Shown one piece after another: positions 1 through 10,917 of a stretch of 64,000 bases of DNA (positions are counted from its first letter, which is position 1; each line of letters begins with the position of its first letter). Source of the stretch: Entonaema liquescens (Eukaryota > Ascomycota > Sordariomycetes > Xylariales > Xylariaceae); the NCBI GenBank assembly GCA_902805475.1, contig CADCSX010000005.1, positions 226,001 to 290,000 of the forward strand, in the 5' to 3' direction. The notes below the pieces were generated by a model that worked only from the letters and a program-made list of their open reading frames with translations, had not been told where the DNA came from and did no database searches. The position numbers and the translations under genes are program-made.

Positions 1-82
1 ATTCGGAGCCGATGAGGTGGTTGTGTACGTGTGGTTCCAGTTCGTCGCGGCGCTCCCGTTTCTGGCCCCTGTGAAGATCTGA
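1..82 (+). CDS. 3' end of an unidentified gene (partial)
   Basis: Frame 2 is open from the window edge to a TGA at 80-82 and encodes 26 residues ending in ALPFLAPVKI. The stretch is hydrophobic and aromatic (VVVYVWFQF), like the end of a membrane protein or of a compact beta-rich domain. The rest of the gene lies outside the window, so no family can be assigned. The call rests only on protein-like composition up to the stop; chance openness over 80 bases is possible. Confidence 0.35.
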   Translation, partial: FGADEVVVYVWFQFVAALPFLAPVKI

Positions 83-2126
83 TTTTCTCCTATCCAATCT
101 CGCGAACGTATAGTCCGTATGTACTGAAGAATTGTATATGATACTTCTACAATAATAGAACTTTGAGTGAACATAGGGGGCGTAATATGTACCGAGATAC
201 CTCGTGCTACCCCTGTTGTGGATGACGATGGCATTGACGACATGGTCTGGGGTTTAGTCTTGTCTCGTAGTATCGCGGTCTCGCCCAATGTCTGCCTCGT
301 CAGTCTCAACTATAACGAGACCCTGTAACATCGGTTTTCCATTTTCAATCTTCTGATTGATGCGGCCCCAACCTCATCTCTCTCTTTTTTCCTAACCGCT
401 TCAAAATCCCCTTTTCATATCACTCGTAATATTACTCGTGCGACAAAAAAAGGGTCTTCGCCGCCATCTCATATTTCTTTAATCGTGTGTGCTACCGACG
501 GGATTCAATTAGGAAGCGGGTTTATGATGATCACGAAAGATATCTGACGGGATCGTCAAAGATTATAGCCGGATACTACAGGTCAGTATTTTAAAAGCTT
601 GGCTAGACGAGGCAGGTGTTCGTCAGAATTCGTGGAATCATCAATCATCTTGTGGCTAGGCGATCAGAACCTCGTAGGGCTTCAAGGTTCATCTGATAAA
701 ATTCAGATTAATTGACCGACGCTGGATTCTGCAAGCCATAGATCAAAAGAGAAAAGGAGCCGAAGTCATTTTCATATGAAGAATGAAGAATCGGCCAATT
801 ACCGTCGACTCTTATCCCAAAATGGTAGGCAAAGAATTAAGTTATCCATCGCCAAGTACATGTCCCATCTCCGCTTTCATATGCTGTTTTACGGTGCCCT
901 GATGTACCTAACTCCCTCTATATTACGTACCTCTGTTATATAATCAGTATCGAAATCAGCGCTGTTTCAGATGCTAATATGGAATATTCCTATGGAATCG
1001 GTACATAGATAGATCCTAGGGTGGTACTGATGTTTGAGGTTTGAAGGCACAGCCCCACAATCCTGGTTTGCTAGGATGAATTACCAACCAATCATAAGCT
1101 TCAATCTTCTCCAGCAACCTTCCCGATACAATCACCCTCGCCCATTTCACGCCGGCAAGGTCCCTTCTCTTTTCATGGGACCCCCCTCTCTTTAGATCTA
1201 TCTACCTGTCCTGCAACTGCAAGTGCAACTGCGACTGCAACTGCAAGTGAATCCCGAACGTGGTTGTCAAATTCTGGTAATTCTGGTAATTCCATTCTTT
1301 CTATACCCGTGGATATTCAACCCGGCATTTCTCATTCCTTTCGTAACTCTTCCACTCATCGTGCATTCTACTGCATGCTGCATTTCGGTCGCCGACCACT
1401 TTCCATTCATTTGTAAAAAACCAATTCGTCAATTTTCTCTTTCAGTAGGGATCTTTGACTTTGTTTTTCCCCTTCTCGCTCCTTTAGTTCTGGTAACCTT
1501 TTTTTTTTTCTCAACGGTCTCTCGGCTGCGTACATGCTGCTTGAGGAACCTTGAGTTAACCGTCAAGTAACCGAGTCCCACGCAAACGAACGGGGACGAG
1601 CACCACGAAAATTCGACAGTTGACAAGATTGTTTGTTTGACTTCGTTAGGTTTCCTCCACGTCAGGTGTTTTCAGGCGTTTACCCGCTAGGTTACCTTAG
1701 CCCTTACGATATCACACGGTATTTCCGCGATCTTGAATCACCTTGTACAAGTCGTCGACCTGCTGAATTCCGATTCTCATCATTTCTATCCGGCCTCATC
1801 TCGTCCTTTGGCCTTTTTTACTCGCCATTAACTAGTACCAACCACTCTCTTCCGACTCAGAATAGCCATGGGCTACCTCGTGGGACTGTGACATTTTTCT
1901 CGTTTCGTCCTACACAGTTCTCTTCTATTGTCTATTCTTCAGTTCGGCCAGCCAGCTTGGTCACTTTCAACTTGAGATACCCCCCAAATATTCAACTTCG
2001 ATTCTTGTTCAACTTCTTTTCCGCCTAGCTTGCGGACTCCTGTCGATTCGTCATCGACATATCACGTACTATACGACACTCTGAATTGTCACTTACGAGT
2101 TTCCATTCTCGGTCACGAATTTCACG
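83..2126. other. Intergenic region and long leader of the CFEM gene
   Basis: No gene seen. From about 1100 onward the + strand is pyrimidine-rich (runs of C/T, a T tract near 1501-1510), typical of a fungal promoter and 5' leader. Open stretches at 1223-1570 and 1633-2028 have low-complexity Ser/Phe/Leu composition without recognisable domains and are best read as leader sequence. A degenerate hexamer repeat built on CTGCAA lies at 1211-1248. Confidence 0.5.
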
Positions 2127-3420
2127 ATGATGTTCATTACCGTTTTCACCTCCCTCGCCCTTTTCTTGGGCCAAGGCCTTGCTCAAGATGCTGGCCTCCT
2201 ACCTTGCGCAGTAAGTAAAACTCCTTTGAAATGCAGCCGTCTAATTACCTGGCTGATATGCCTGATCCACCCTTCCTTTCTGTCCCGTGCGTGCATATGG
2301 GATTTATAGCTGACGTAGTATTTTCTAGTCGGGTTGCGTCACTGGCGTCTTCGCCAATACAGCCGCCATGGGATGCGACTTAAATGATCGTCTTTGCGTC
2401 TGCGGAAAGAGTGCTGATTTCTCGGCTGGAATTCGCGATTGTATTAACCAGGCTTGTCCCAGCGATGTAGCTGCGGCGCAGATTTCGATCGCTCAAGGTT
2501 ACGGCAACACTGAATGTGAAGGTAAGCAAGCATAGTAGCAACCGAGGCCCCTAGTATTTTTCAAGAATTCTTGATTAACAAAAATATTTTAGCCGCATCA
2601 TCTGCAGCGGGTGGTTTGTCTTCTCCCACTCCCACGCCCACTCCTAGTCCGCCTGCTACTTCTGCCAAGCCTCAACCTACCGAGCAAGCTGTCGAGTCCG
2701 TTCCCTCGACTGCGGCTGCAGAGACTACCAAGGACCCTAAGCCTAGCCCAAGCCCTGCCTCCGCGTCGGGTTTCTCTGCTGCGGAGGTGCAATCGACTGC
2801 CTCCGGTTCGACCCTCGTTGCTACCGGGTTATCGGCACCTACTGCTGAGTCGTCTGCCCCTGCCAAGACTTCTCCAGCTAGCTCTGTATGTTCATTATGC
2901 TTCTATTTTATCGCAGTGCATAAAATACTAATCTCCTGTCTAGTTGTCGGAACCGTCAGCTACTGGTAGTAATTCGGCTGTCGCTGCTGGAGCGACATCT
3001 TCGGCAGAGAAGACGGACGAGGAATCATCGCAGGGCCAGAGCGGCGGTTTGAGTGTTGCTGCAAGAGCCGGAATTGGTGCAGGTGTTGGTGTTGCGGCGG
3101 TTATTCTAATGATCCTTGCATTTTGTCTTCTCCGTCGCCGAGGAAAGAAGCCCGAACCGGAGCGCGCCCAGACTATGCAGATTTCGCAGCCTCTTCCGGG
3201 ATCTGGACGACAATTTGCCGAAGGTGTTCGCCAACCCGATCCTACTCTGTCTAAGGACTTTACCCCAATGGCGCCATCCCCTCAGCCTGCGGATCGCTCG
3301 CCTTCGCCTCTAGCCCGTCCGTATTCACCATCTACCGCTTCGTACGCTTCGGAACTCGACGCCAATGCCCGCCCCTACGAGGATCTATCACCGCGAACAC
3401 AGCCTCGGACTATGATCTGA
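2127..3420 (+). CDS. CFEM-domain cell-surface protein with one transmembrane helix
   Basis: Four exons: 2127-2210, 2329-2521, 2593-2885 and 2944-3420, giving 348 residues in a continuous frame with GT..AG introns. Residues 1-20 form a signal peptide (MMFITVFTSLALFLGQGLAQ). The next ~75 residues hold eight cysteines in CFEM order (PCASGC, MGC, RLCVCG, RDC, QAC, TEC). A Ser/Thr/Pro/Ala-rich stalk follows, then a Gly/Ala/Val helix (GIGAGVGVAAVILMILAFCL) with basic stop-transfer residues LLRRRGKK and a ~85-residue Pro/Ser-rich cytoplasmic tail. CFEM proteins are extracellular Cys-rich proteins of fungi, some binding haem and others acting as wall structure or surface sensors. A membrane-spanning helix with a tail, rather than a GPI signal, suggests a sensor or anchored wall protein. 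The ligand is unknown. Confidence 0.88.
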
Positions 3421-4156
3421 TCGACTCCCCGCGCGCATGTCCTAATTCGACTCTACGCGGCAACCTATTTTCGATTAGGATTTCTTTGTTGAGTTTGCGG
3501 ATGCTTTTTTTTTATGAGTTAAGGAACCTGATATCCAAGTCATCCTTTCAAAGGATTTATTGCGGATACTTGCAGCATGGACTCGGTTCGTTTTAGTGGA
3601 ACTTCCACTGGTATTCTTGCTTGGCCTACTTGGAGGTCTAAGAAAAAGAGAGAGGTTTCTCCAGTTTGATCGTACCGATCTATGAGAGATGGAACTGGTA
3701 ATTACAGTCAAGACGCAGAAACCGAACGATGTAGTTACAGAAGGGGATGGATTCGTGATGAAGCTTTGCTATTTATTGGCATGACACGAGAACAATCGAC
3801 TTTTGTAGTGATTGTGATATGCAGCTGTGTGACATAGATCTTCGTTAGCCAGCTTTGCAGATCAGATGGCCCCCCTTTTGTTGTATTTAAGGTTCGCTGG
3901 TAGAATACCATAAACGATGTAAATCTCGCTGCTTAGACGGCAGATTTGATTCCTTTTGTAATATTTTTTTTCTTGCAAGGTTCCATCCCGAGAGCTGTTG
4001 CGTATTCTCATCGAGTTGATTTGCATGTTTGTTTATGGTACAAGTATCGAGTTGCTTCGATATCTCTTACATAGAAGCATGTGCAATCGTATCCGCTATT
4101 CACAATCGCATCAAGCATCATATTTAACCCCTTAACTAAATTGGCTATCCGTACTT
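3421..4156. other. Convergent intergenic region (3' flanks)
   Basis: Lies between the ends of the CFEM gene (+) and the uL22m gene (-). It holds T-rich stretches (3506-3513, 3963-3970) suitable for 3'-end formation and no gene-like reading frame. Confidence 0.5.
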
Positions 4157-5321
4157 TTACCAGCTGTAGTATGGCCTCTGCGCCGTAACCGGCCGGTTCG
4201 GCAGATGTACCCATGGGCGTTTCCGCGCCTGCTTCTCTACCTTTTCGTCATGCTGCCGTAACCTCGTCTTCTCTTCCTTGAGGACTAGAGAGATGCCTAT
4301 AGGAAAATAATTGTTAGAGATCTTTTGCTTTGTGCAATACGACTGCTATGGAAGTCGAGTGCGTAGGGGAAAAGGGCGTAAGGGGAGGACAGATGAAAAG
4401 ATGTAAACTTACCAGCAGTTGGCCGCCACATCCGAGACATGCGACTTCGCGCATGGTATTGGATGCGGACACCACGATAAGGACCCTTGGTTACCCAAGA
4501 CTGGTCGACATATAGAGTAGTTGGGTCCTTAACTTCAATCCAGCTGCCATCCTTGGTTTGGATCTTGCGCGGCTTCTCGAGGGTCTTTCCCTCCACGGCG
4601 CCGAGCCCCATTCCACGAGCCGCAATAGCACTATCGCGGGCCTCCTCCAGTTGGAACTTGACCTCGCGGGCCATCTTCTTCTTGCTAAAGCGCATCTGCG
4701 TGATGGCGTCATCGACGGTCTTGCCGGCGATCTGGCGAGACAGAAACATGAGTTTCTTCGTGCTGGTGGGTAGAGGCGTACTGGTGCTCGTATGCTCCTT
4801 CTCCGTGAGCCGCACGCGCTGCTCCTTGGTAAGAGGCTTGTCGCCGTCCCGCACCATCTGCATGACCTTCTTCTTGAGGAAGCGCACGCGCCATCTGGGA
4901 TCGGGGTTTTCGGCTCGTTCCATGTGCTCCTTGACTTTCGTGCCGGCGCCGATACGAGACTTGTTGCTCGCGTCTACTGGTACCGAATCGTCCTCCTTCT
5001 GCGCCTTCTCCGAGTCCTTGATCTCCTCCTCGAAGATGGATTCGCCCTTCGTCCGCTGCATGTTCTTCTCGGCTATCATCTGCTCGCGCTCGCGGCGGAG
5101 AGCTCCTGCGCAAACGGCGACTTGGGGAGCTTATTCCCCAGTTAAACCAGGCATTGCGGCGCTGGGTTCTCGGCTGTAGGTATTGAAGATGTAATGTAGG
5201 CTTGCCGGCGGTGGCCCGCGCTGCTATAAGTTTCTTGATTAGCTAGCTTGCCAGGCGCGACTCGACAAGGTAAAAAAGTACCGGCTGTGGCTACCCGCCT
5301 TGCCGGCAGATGTAAGCTCAT
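4157..5321 (-). CDS. MRPL22: Mitochondrial large-subunit ribosomal protein uL22m; frame disturbed near the 5' part
   Basis: Exons on the minus strand: 5321-5282, 5223-4413 and 4296-4157. The C-terminal two thirds carries the uL22 fold (residue runs such as KLMFLSRQIAGKTVDDAI, MRFSKKKMAREVKF, SWVTKGPYRGVRIQYHARSR) and ends with RPTAG joined across the last intron to ISLVLKEEKTRLRQ and a tail ending QRPYYSW. uL22m lines the exit tunnel of the mitochondrial large subunit. Exon 1 (MSLHLPARRVATA) resembles a mitochondrial targeting peptide. In the middle exon the frame runs ...NAWFNWG, then continues as NKLPKSPFAQEL only after one added base (GGGG run, 5136-5139), then as LRREREQMIAEKN after another (around 5098-5101). 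Alternatively one intron from 5281 to an acceptor next to 5105 skips this part and leaves an open 290-residue frame. I favour indels because the skipped part reads as protein. Confidence 0.85.
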
Positions 5322-5722
5322 GGCTACTACGAATTGGTTGGGTTCGGCAGCCTGAGACGAGCTGTTAGAGCGGGTTCGAGGGGGATCTTGAATGTTGTAG
5401 TTAAGAAAAAGTTCAATTGATAGGAAACAGTAGAGGGGAGTTTTACCGTAGTTTAGCCGCGTGCCGGATCAAAGGGTAAGGTACTAGGTAAGTTACATAT
5501 AGGTACTTTCACTTAGATCGGGTACTACCTAGGTAATGACTGTAATAAACTATTTTCACGTGACTCTACAGCGAAGCTCCTCCCCAAAGCTTCGCGCGAA
5601 TTGGGAAACTTGATCAGACCATTTCCAACTTTTGAACGACATACCCGAGAATTCCACGAATTCGCCCGCAACCTTCCCGCTAAATCTACCTCTCACTTGT
5701 CTTCCTTAGAATCGCATTCGAA
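5322..5722. promoter_or_regulatory. Divergent promoter region of MRPL22 and COX9
   Basis: Two nuclear genes for mitochondrial proteins diverge from these 400 bases. It contains a perfect TACCTAGGTA palindrome at 5526-5535, a related TACTAGGTA at about 5480-5490, and a CACGTG at about 5558. Shared regulation is an inference from the head-to-head arrangement only. Confidence 0.4.
5526..5535. repeat. TACCTAGGTA palindrome, copy 1
   Basis: Exact 10-bp self-complementary motif in the MRPL22/COX9 divergent promoter. Other exact copies: 8721, 15573, 36798, 37312, 44267, 44321 and 59651 (first base of each). Confidence 0.95.
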
Positions 5723-6151
5723 ATGGCCATTGCACCTATCACTGGTGTAAGTTATCTGCTGCGTCCAATCGCTACTAGGACCCCTCCAAGATCTCGAGAC
5801 TGATTTCATGATTACAGATGCTCCGACGGGGCCTCGTTACCGACCTCGGCATTGCGCTTGGTGCGTTTACCCTAGTACTGGAAACGATTTAATATTTCCA
5901 GGCTTTGGAGATTGTGCGTGGGGACTTGGGCTAACTGGCAATGTAGGATTGGGCGTAACTTTCGCTTCTTTCTACTGGTACGAAGACCATCCATGAATCA
6001 TACCCCTCGGAGGACTGGAAAATCGACAGGATGAGAACAATGGGCTAACTTCTATGATTCAAGGCACGGATACCACATGCCACGCACCCACGCCCGGGAC
6101 AACTTCTACAGACAACTCGAGCAGGAACGAGCCGCCGCGAGAAACGTCTAG
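5723..6151 (+). CDS. COX9: Cytochrome c oxidase subunit VIIa (Cox9)
   Basis: Four small exons, 5723-5746, 5818-5860, 5947-5977 and 6064-6151, join in phase to a 61-residue protein. It starts MAIAPITGMLRRGLVTDLGI, which matches the very conserved N-terminus of fungal Cox9/subunit VIIa. A single membrane helix (IALGLGVTFASFYWHGYH) follows, then a charged tail (RTHARDNFYRQLEQERAA). The protein is a small structural subunit of complex IV in the inner mitochondrial membrane. Length and the helix-plus-charged-tail layout are standard for the family. Three introns within 61 codons is high density, but all have GT..AG borders. Confidence 0.92.
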
Positions 6152-7412
6152 ATGCGATTAGGATGGAAGGATACTGTGGAAGACAGAGTATAAAGGGGAT
6201 AGGACGCAACATACTAGACGAAACGACTTTTCTATTGTGGTTGGAGGGTGCTGTAGAGGGTGGTTATGCTTCGAAAGCCCGGGACGGCCGACTGTATTAT
6301 ACGAACGAGTACCCGCCCACCGAATTCAGACTCCTGAGCATTCTTCTTATTATTCTGTGCAGCGCAATCCGTTAGCCCCTCTTAGGTGTACTACATGTAT
6401 ACTGGTCCCGGTATAGATATGAGTATGACGTAGTTGTAACCATCGTATCAAGGTAAGAAAGTGATGGACGACTGATTATATATGAATCAGTCGCGGTATG
6501 GGACATGCTACAACTAAGCCGGGTTTCCCATGAACTAAAGACTATACCGGCCCCAAGTATTCTCATGCTCTAAACAGTACGATAAGCCGGAATTTTCTTA
6601 AAAGGTGGTGACGTAAATACTAAGGCTTCTACAGGGAACCATTTTATACGTATAGTTTTGTTTATTCTATTTTTAATAGACATCTCTCAGTGTAATAGTT
6701 ATTTCTCAAGATGAGGGTTGAGGCCTGATTCCTATCATTACCTACCTGAGTATTGTGTTGTATGAGATGTCAGGATATCTGCTTCAGTGCCGACTCCGGG
6801 GGTGATTTCTCTAAGTTTAGTGTAGCTGAGGTTTACTGCAGAGGACTACTCCCTATTTGAGTTCTAATAGAAAATAAAATTAAAGAAAAATATAAACGTA
6901 GCTGCGAGTCGAGATATCACAAGATTAGGTATACCTTAGGTGCAATGTAGTTTAATCGTTTTATTCCTTAAGTCAATGATTTAATCTGCGTATCCCCGCT
7001 GCGGCTCTCGTCACCCTTCGTCCCCTCCCAAATTGTAGTCTCAACCATAAAACTCCCCTTCTTGTCCTGGCATCTAAATTCAATAAGCAGGGAATTAGTT
7101 AAGTCAATACTACTATAAAACTAAGTAAGATAAACTCACCGGCGGAACCACCGCTGCACGGGCCAGCACCGCACCGGGCTATTCGATCTATCGGGCCGGT
7201 CGATCTGGCATTCATACTGGATCATTGAGAATAACTCGCAGGCCGACAAGTCAATCCGGCTACCTTTGCGCACGCGGCCGTCGCTAACTTGGATCTCGGA
7301 TTCAAGGTGCGAAGCTGGGAAGACTCGGCACGGCGGCGCCATAGCTCTTCTTAATTGTTTGCTGGTGACCCGTGAGATACGATAGATATAAAAGAGACGC
7401 AAGACTCCGAGG
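6152..7412. other. Intergenic region
   Basis: AT-rich between about 6600 and 7130. No gene-like frame; the open stretch at 7136-7498 on the minus strand is antisense to the first exon of the next gene and has no domain character. Confidence 0.45.
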
Positions 7413-8374
7413 ATGGATGTGGCGGCAACGAAACACGTCGGTGCTCGATTACTGGGCGAGGTCGAAGAGGGGAGTTTAGAAGAGGTATGTACGCACACCT
7501 TTTAAACCAAGTATTTTGCTTCTTTTTTGTGAGATGGGCATAAGTGTTGTATATGAAGGATTGAAAGATGATGGTTCATGTTCAGAGCTTCAATTGAGTC
7601 TTATCTTATCACCGGGTCATATATTCTTTTTGTTCCCTCGTCTAAGTCGAATTTACAATCGTGGGATGCCAGCATTTTTTATAAATATTTATTTTGTAAC
7701 TAACATACATATTCTAGCTACTCGATTCACTTCGTGTAAATCTCACAGGCGGTCCTTCTAATAGCGTCCGTCCAGATATCCCCATCCCAGCTCTTGCCAA
7801 TATCGCGACTCGCTATCACAAGGCAACGCAGTCTACTCCGCCGCCGGTGCTTTCCGTGAGTGGGCGGTATCTACAGCTCTTATATCACTTGATATCAACC
7901 CTCATAGCCGAACCGCATAATTACACGGTGGTCGTTGTTGACGCTGAGAGCCGTTTTGATGTCACCCGTCTTGTTTCCCGCTCCTCGAGCAGCACCGGTA
8001 TTAGCAGCTATCCAGCACAGATACCTGATCTACGCCATGTATATGTATACCGGCCGGCGCGGGGACAGGACCAAGTGCGGGCGGCGGTGACAGCGGCGGG
8101 CGAGTGGATGCTTTACGGGGCTCACGGAAGCCGGGCTCGCGAGTGGTGGGGCACGGTAGTGATCGGTGGGGGAAGCGGTATAAGTGTAAAGGGAGATGTA
8201 AATGCTGACTGGAAGGGTTGGCTAAGAGTTGAGAGGGAGGAGATAGCCGGGTTTCCAGCTGGTATTAGTGTAGAGGAAGCCTTACGCGATAGGGATAAGA
8301 GACAAGAAGTTGTTGAAGATGCGGGATGGGTAGCGAGTTCGAGGGTTGGGAGTTATTTGTGGAGGGATAATTAG
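7413..8374 (+). CDS. XRCC2/RAD51-like recombination protein lacking a visible Walker A motif
   Basis: Two exons, 7413-7484 and 7718-8374, join in phase to 242 residues. Exon 1 ends GSLEE and exon 2 opens LLDSLR, giving the helix usual at the start of fungal XRCC2-like RAD51 paralogues. The core reads PPPVLSV, then QLLYHLISTLIAE, then TVVVVDAESRFDVTRL, which resembles the strand carrying Walker B-type residues. The C-terminal part (EWWGTVVIGGG, GWLRVEREEIAGFPAGIS, VASSRVGSYLWRD) fits the final strands of a RecA fold. RAD51 paralogues assist homologous recombination in the nucleus. The phosphate-binding loop GxxxxGKT expected between PPPVLSV and QLLYHL is absent. The protein is also shorter than the relatives I recall. 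The family call is from pattern memory and is moderate. Confidence 0.65.
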
Positions 8375-8740
8375 ATACGCTTCTGTATTTCTATCAGAAC
8401 CTCAACGTGAAGTATTATAATATCCAATCGCAAAACAATTATTGTTCCCCTTCATGATCTATGTTCTTGTGGTAAAACACTTGACTGTGAATTAAACATC
8501 AATACATGGGTATAACACCGTCTAAATAAGAAAATATAGTGCTATTGCATATCGGATCTCATATAGCGACTTAGGGGAGTGGGTCCCGTGCGAAGCTAAA
8601 CCAAACTTTGTTAGGGGGGAATAGCGTCGCTCAAGCGGAACTCAACCCTTTCACCAATTCAATTCCCTTTACACCAACGGTCGGCGAATCCTTCCGCTTT
8701 TCATATATACACAGTCTGCTTACCTAGGTATCCATACAGC
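8375..8740. promoter_or_regulatory. Intergenic region and promoter of the FAR1-type gene
   Basis: No coding signal. A perfect TACCTAGGTA palindrome at 8721-8730 ends ten bases before the ATG at 8741, so it lies in or next to the transcribed leader. Confidence 0.45.
8721..8730. repeat. TACCTAGGTA palindrome, copy 2
   Basis: Exact copy ten bases upstream of the ATG of the FAR1-type gene. Confidence 0.95.
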
Positions 8741-9991
8741 ATGACGTCGTCGCGATACAACCCATTAGCTCCTGTCCAGCAATACAATCAGCTAACCTTT
8801 GCCGTCATCCCAGAACCACATCACCAGCAACATCAACAGTTTCAAAACCAACCTCATACAAACCCACATCCTCAATCTCAAACTCGTCACCATCAACCAC
8901 ACCATTTACACCAACCCATTCCCACTCATACGTCGCCAATTCCTGCACCTACGTATCAACGTCCACCAGCTTTACCATCCACGGCTAACACTATCACACA
9001 ACAGCAACAGCGACAGCGACAGCATAATGTCGATGTCAATTCCAATTCTAGTTCCAATGCCACTCCATTATCAACTACACCCGTAGCAAACAATAATGCC
9101 ACCAGCAGCGCAACTCCCACATCCTTCGCTCCACCTCAGCGTAAACGTCGCCGCGTAGGCCGACCCCCCAAGTCTCAATTAGAACGGGACTATCTCGACC
9201 AACGAGCTTCCAATAGTCTCGCAGCTCCCCAGCAACCACCGCCTCCTCAAGTCCATTCGACGCACCCTCTAAGCAAGGGGCCCTACAATACCGCTGAAGA
9301 TGCCGTCTTCTCTTTACAATTGCACGTATTCACATCCGGATACGGAGTGTCACAGAAACGCACTGTCAAAGAAAAGCTCCCCTCAGGACGCTACGATCCC
9401 GATGGCGATGTCATCCGTAAGGACTTTGCGTGCGATCGCGGCGGGGCGGACTTCGTATCGCAGAGCACGGGGGAGCGCCGCCGCGAGAGCAAAAAGTGCG
9501 GATGCGGATGGAAGGCCGTTGTGCGCCGACTAAAGCGCGAGGGCGATCTATGGTTCGTCGAGATAATAGAACCGAACCATAACCACCCGGTCACACCCCC
9601 GGACCAGATGCATACGATTGCGTCGTATCGCCGATGGCAACGCGAGAACAATGCCGGCATACGAACGGCTATTGCACGACTGGCGCGTGCTGCTGCTATG
9701 CCAGCTCGGCAGATTGGGGATTACCTCAAGGGCCAGTTTGCGGACCCGGATTTGGCGCGTATCGACCGACATATTCTACGTGCTCTCAGTATGAGCGATG
9801 CCGATATGCCCGGCTGCGACACGCAGCAGAACCAGACCGTGTTTGAAGTCATTGCGCGGAAGCCTATGATTATATTACAAGAGAGCACTGGGGAGGGTGG
9901 AGGCAGTGGTGGTACGACTGGGGGCGCTACGACCGGTGTGAGTATTGGTGTTGGTACCAATCCCGCTGGCACGCCTAATCGATATCAGTGA
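8741..9991 (+). CDS. FAR1/MULE-type DNA-binding protein with AT-hook
   Basis: Single exon of 416 residues. Residues 1-130 are low-complexity (His/Gln, Asn/Ser/Thr runs). An AT-hook-like basic stretch RKRRRVGRPPKSQLERD lies near 135-150. The central ~110 residues match the FAR1-type zinc-binding fold derived from Mutator-like transposases: it begins NTAEDAVFSLQLHVFTSGYG, has a Cys in KDFACDRGG, CGCGWKAVV, and the closing IIEPNHNH. The C-terminus is Gly/Thr-rich. Such proteins bind DNA, either as transposase N-termini or as domesticated transcription regulators. The DDE catalytic domain of an active transposase is absent and no terminal repeats are visible, so a host regulator is more likely than a mobile element. 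Confidence 0.75.
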   Translation: MTSSRYNPLAPVQQYNQLTFAVIPEPHHQQHQQFQNQPHTNPHPQSQTRHHQPHHLHQPIPTHTSPIPAPTYQRPPALPSTANTITQQQQRQRQHNVDVNSNSSSNATPLSTTPVANNNATSSATPTSFAPPQRKRRRVGRPPKSQLERDYLDQRASNSLAAPQQPPPPQVHSTHPLSKGPYNTAEDAVFSLQLHVFTSGYGVSQKRTVKEKLPSGRYDPDGDVIRKDFACDRGGADFVSQSTGERRRESKKCGCGWKAVVRRLKREGDLWFVEIIEPNHNHPVTPPDQMHTIASYRRWQRENNAGIRTAIARLARAAAMPARQIGDYLKGQFADPDLARIDRHILRALSMSDADMPGCDTQQNQTVFEVIARKPMIILQESTGEGGGSGGTTGGATTGVSIGVGTNPAGTPNRYQ

Positions 9992-10917
9992 ATTGTTGCG
10001 TTTCCTGTTTACGAAGCTTGAGATTTGGGGTTCTAGTAGCAGGAGTCCCGGCATTCCATCTTTCTGATTATTTCAGCTCGCATAGTCGGTGGTGATGGTA
10101 TCTGGTTTATTTTCCGGTTGGTGATTTAGCTAGGAGTATAAGGGGCGAGCAAATCCTATTGTTATTTAACTCAATAACGGGAAGACACCGAAGAACTGTA
10201 CTTATAAGGATGGACATGTAAAGCGTGTGCGTTTGGAACATATTCCGATCATCAGATTGCCCAGATATATACAATATCTGGTTGATATAATTTAGTGGAG
10301 AAGACATAAGAGCAAAGACCTGAAATATGGCTTAACTCTTAGGAATAGGGACGATTAGAGGGAGTTGACGGATACCGGACGTCAGAGTTAATGGAAGAAA
10401 TATACTAGGAGAATAGTAGTGAAATGAAAGTCGAAATGAGAAGTTACTAGCTTGTTTCCTCTTATTCTCACGAGCATGCGTCTATGGATCACCCGAGATG
10501 GCCGCACCAAGTGCTACCATGGAGCATCGAGAGATATTACACGTTAAAAATATTCTGGACAATTGAGGAATGGCTATTATTAGAATTCCAATAGTGTAAA
10601 CTGGTCTATGAAACATAGGTATATACGGCTAAACGATCACATTAAGATACAGCTTTACATGTATTGAAAAAGTATTCTTTATCTTATTCTAGCTTTTGGT
10701 GCGAACTGGTTCACAACGACATGTTGTACAGTAGATAGGTGTCTCATTTATCCAGACGACTTTCCTCTTGGTAGGGTTTACTCATCCATTTTATCCTCAT
10801 TATTGAAGCTAGCGAGCTGTCCGTGCCTTACTATACGTAAACGCTCTTATATAAAAGCTTCCCTGAATCATACAAGATATCCATCGACCTTGATTGTTCG
10901 ATGCCGTGGCTGCGTCG
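9992..10917. other. Convergent intergenic region
   Basis: AT-rich 3' flanks between the FAR1-type gene (+) and the isochorismatase-AlkB-GST gene (-). No reading frame with protein character was seen. Confidence 0.45.

Noticed and set aside
1223..2028. Two ORFs of 115 and 131 codons before the CFEM gene
   Set aside because: Pyrimidine-rich leader sequence giving Phe/Leu/Ser-rich translations; no start context, domain or splice support.
4487..5179. 230-codon + strand ORF opposite uL22m
   Set aside because: Shadow of the uL22m coding strand, with Ser/Arg-rich composition and no domain.
7855..7875. 21-base GTGAGT...CTACAG segment as an intron of the XRCC2-like gene
   Set aside because: Too short for splicing in fungi, and the frame is open without removing it.
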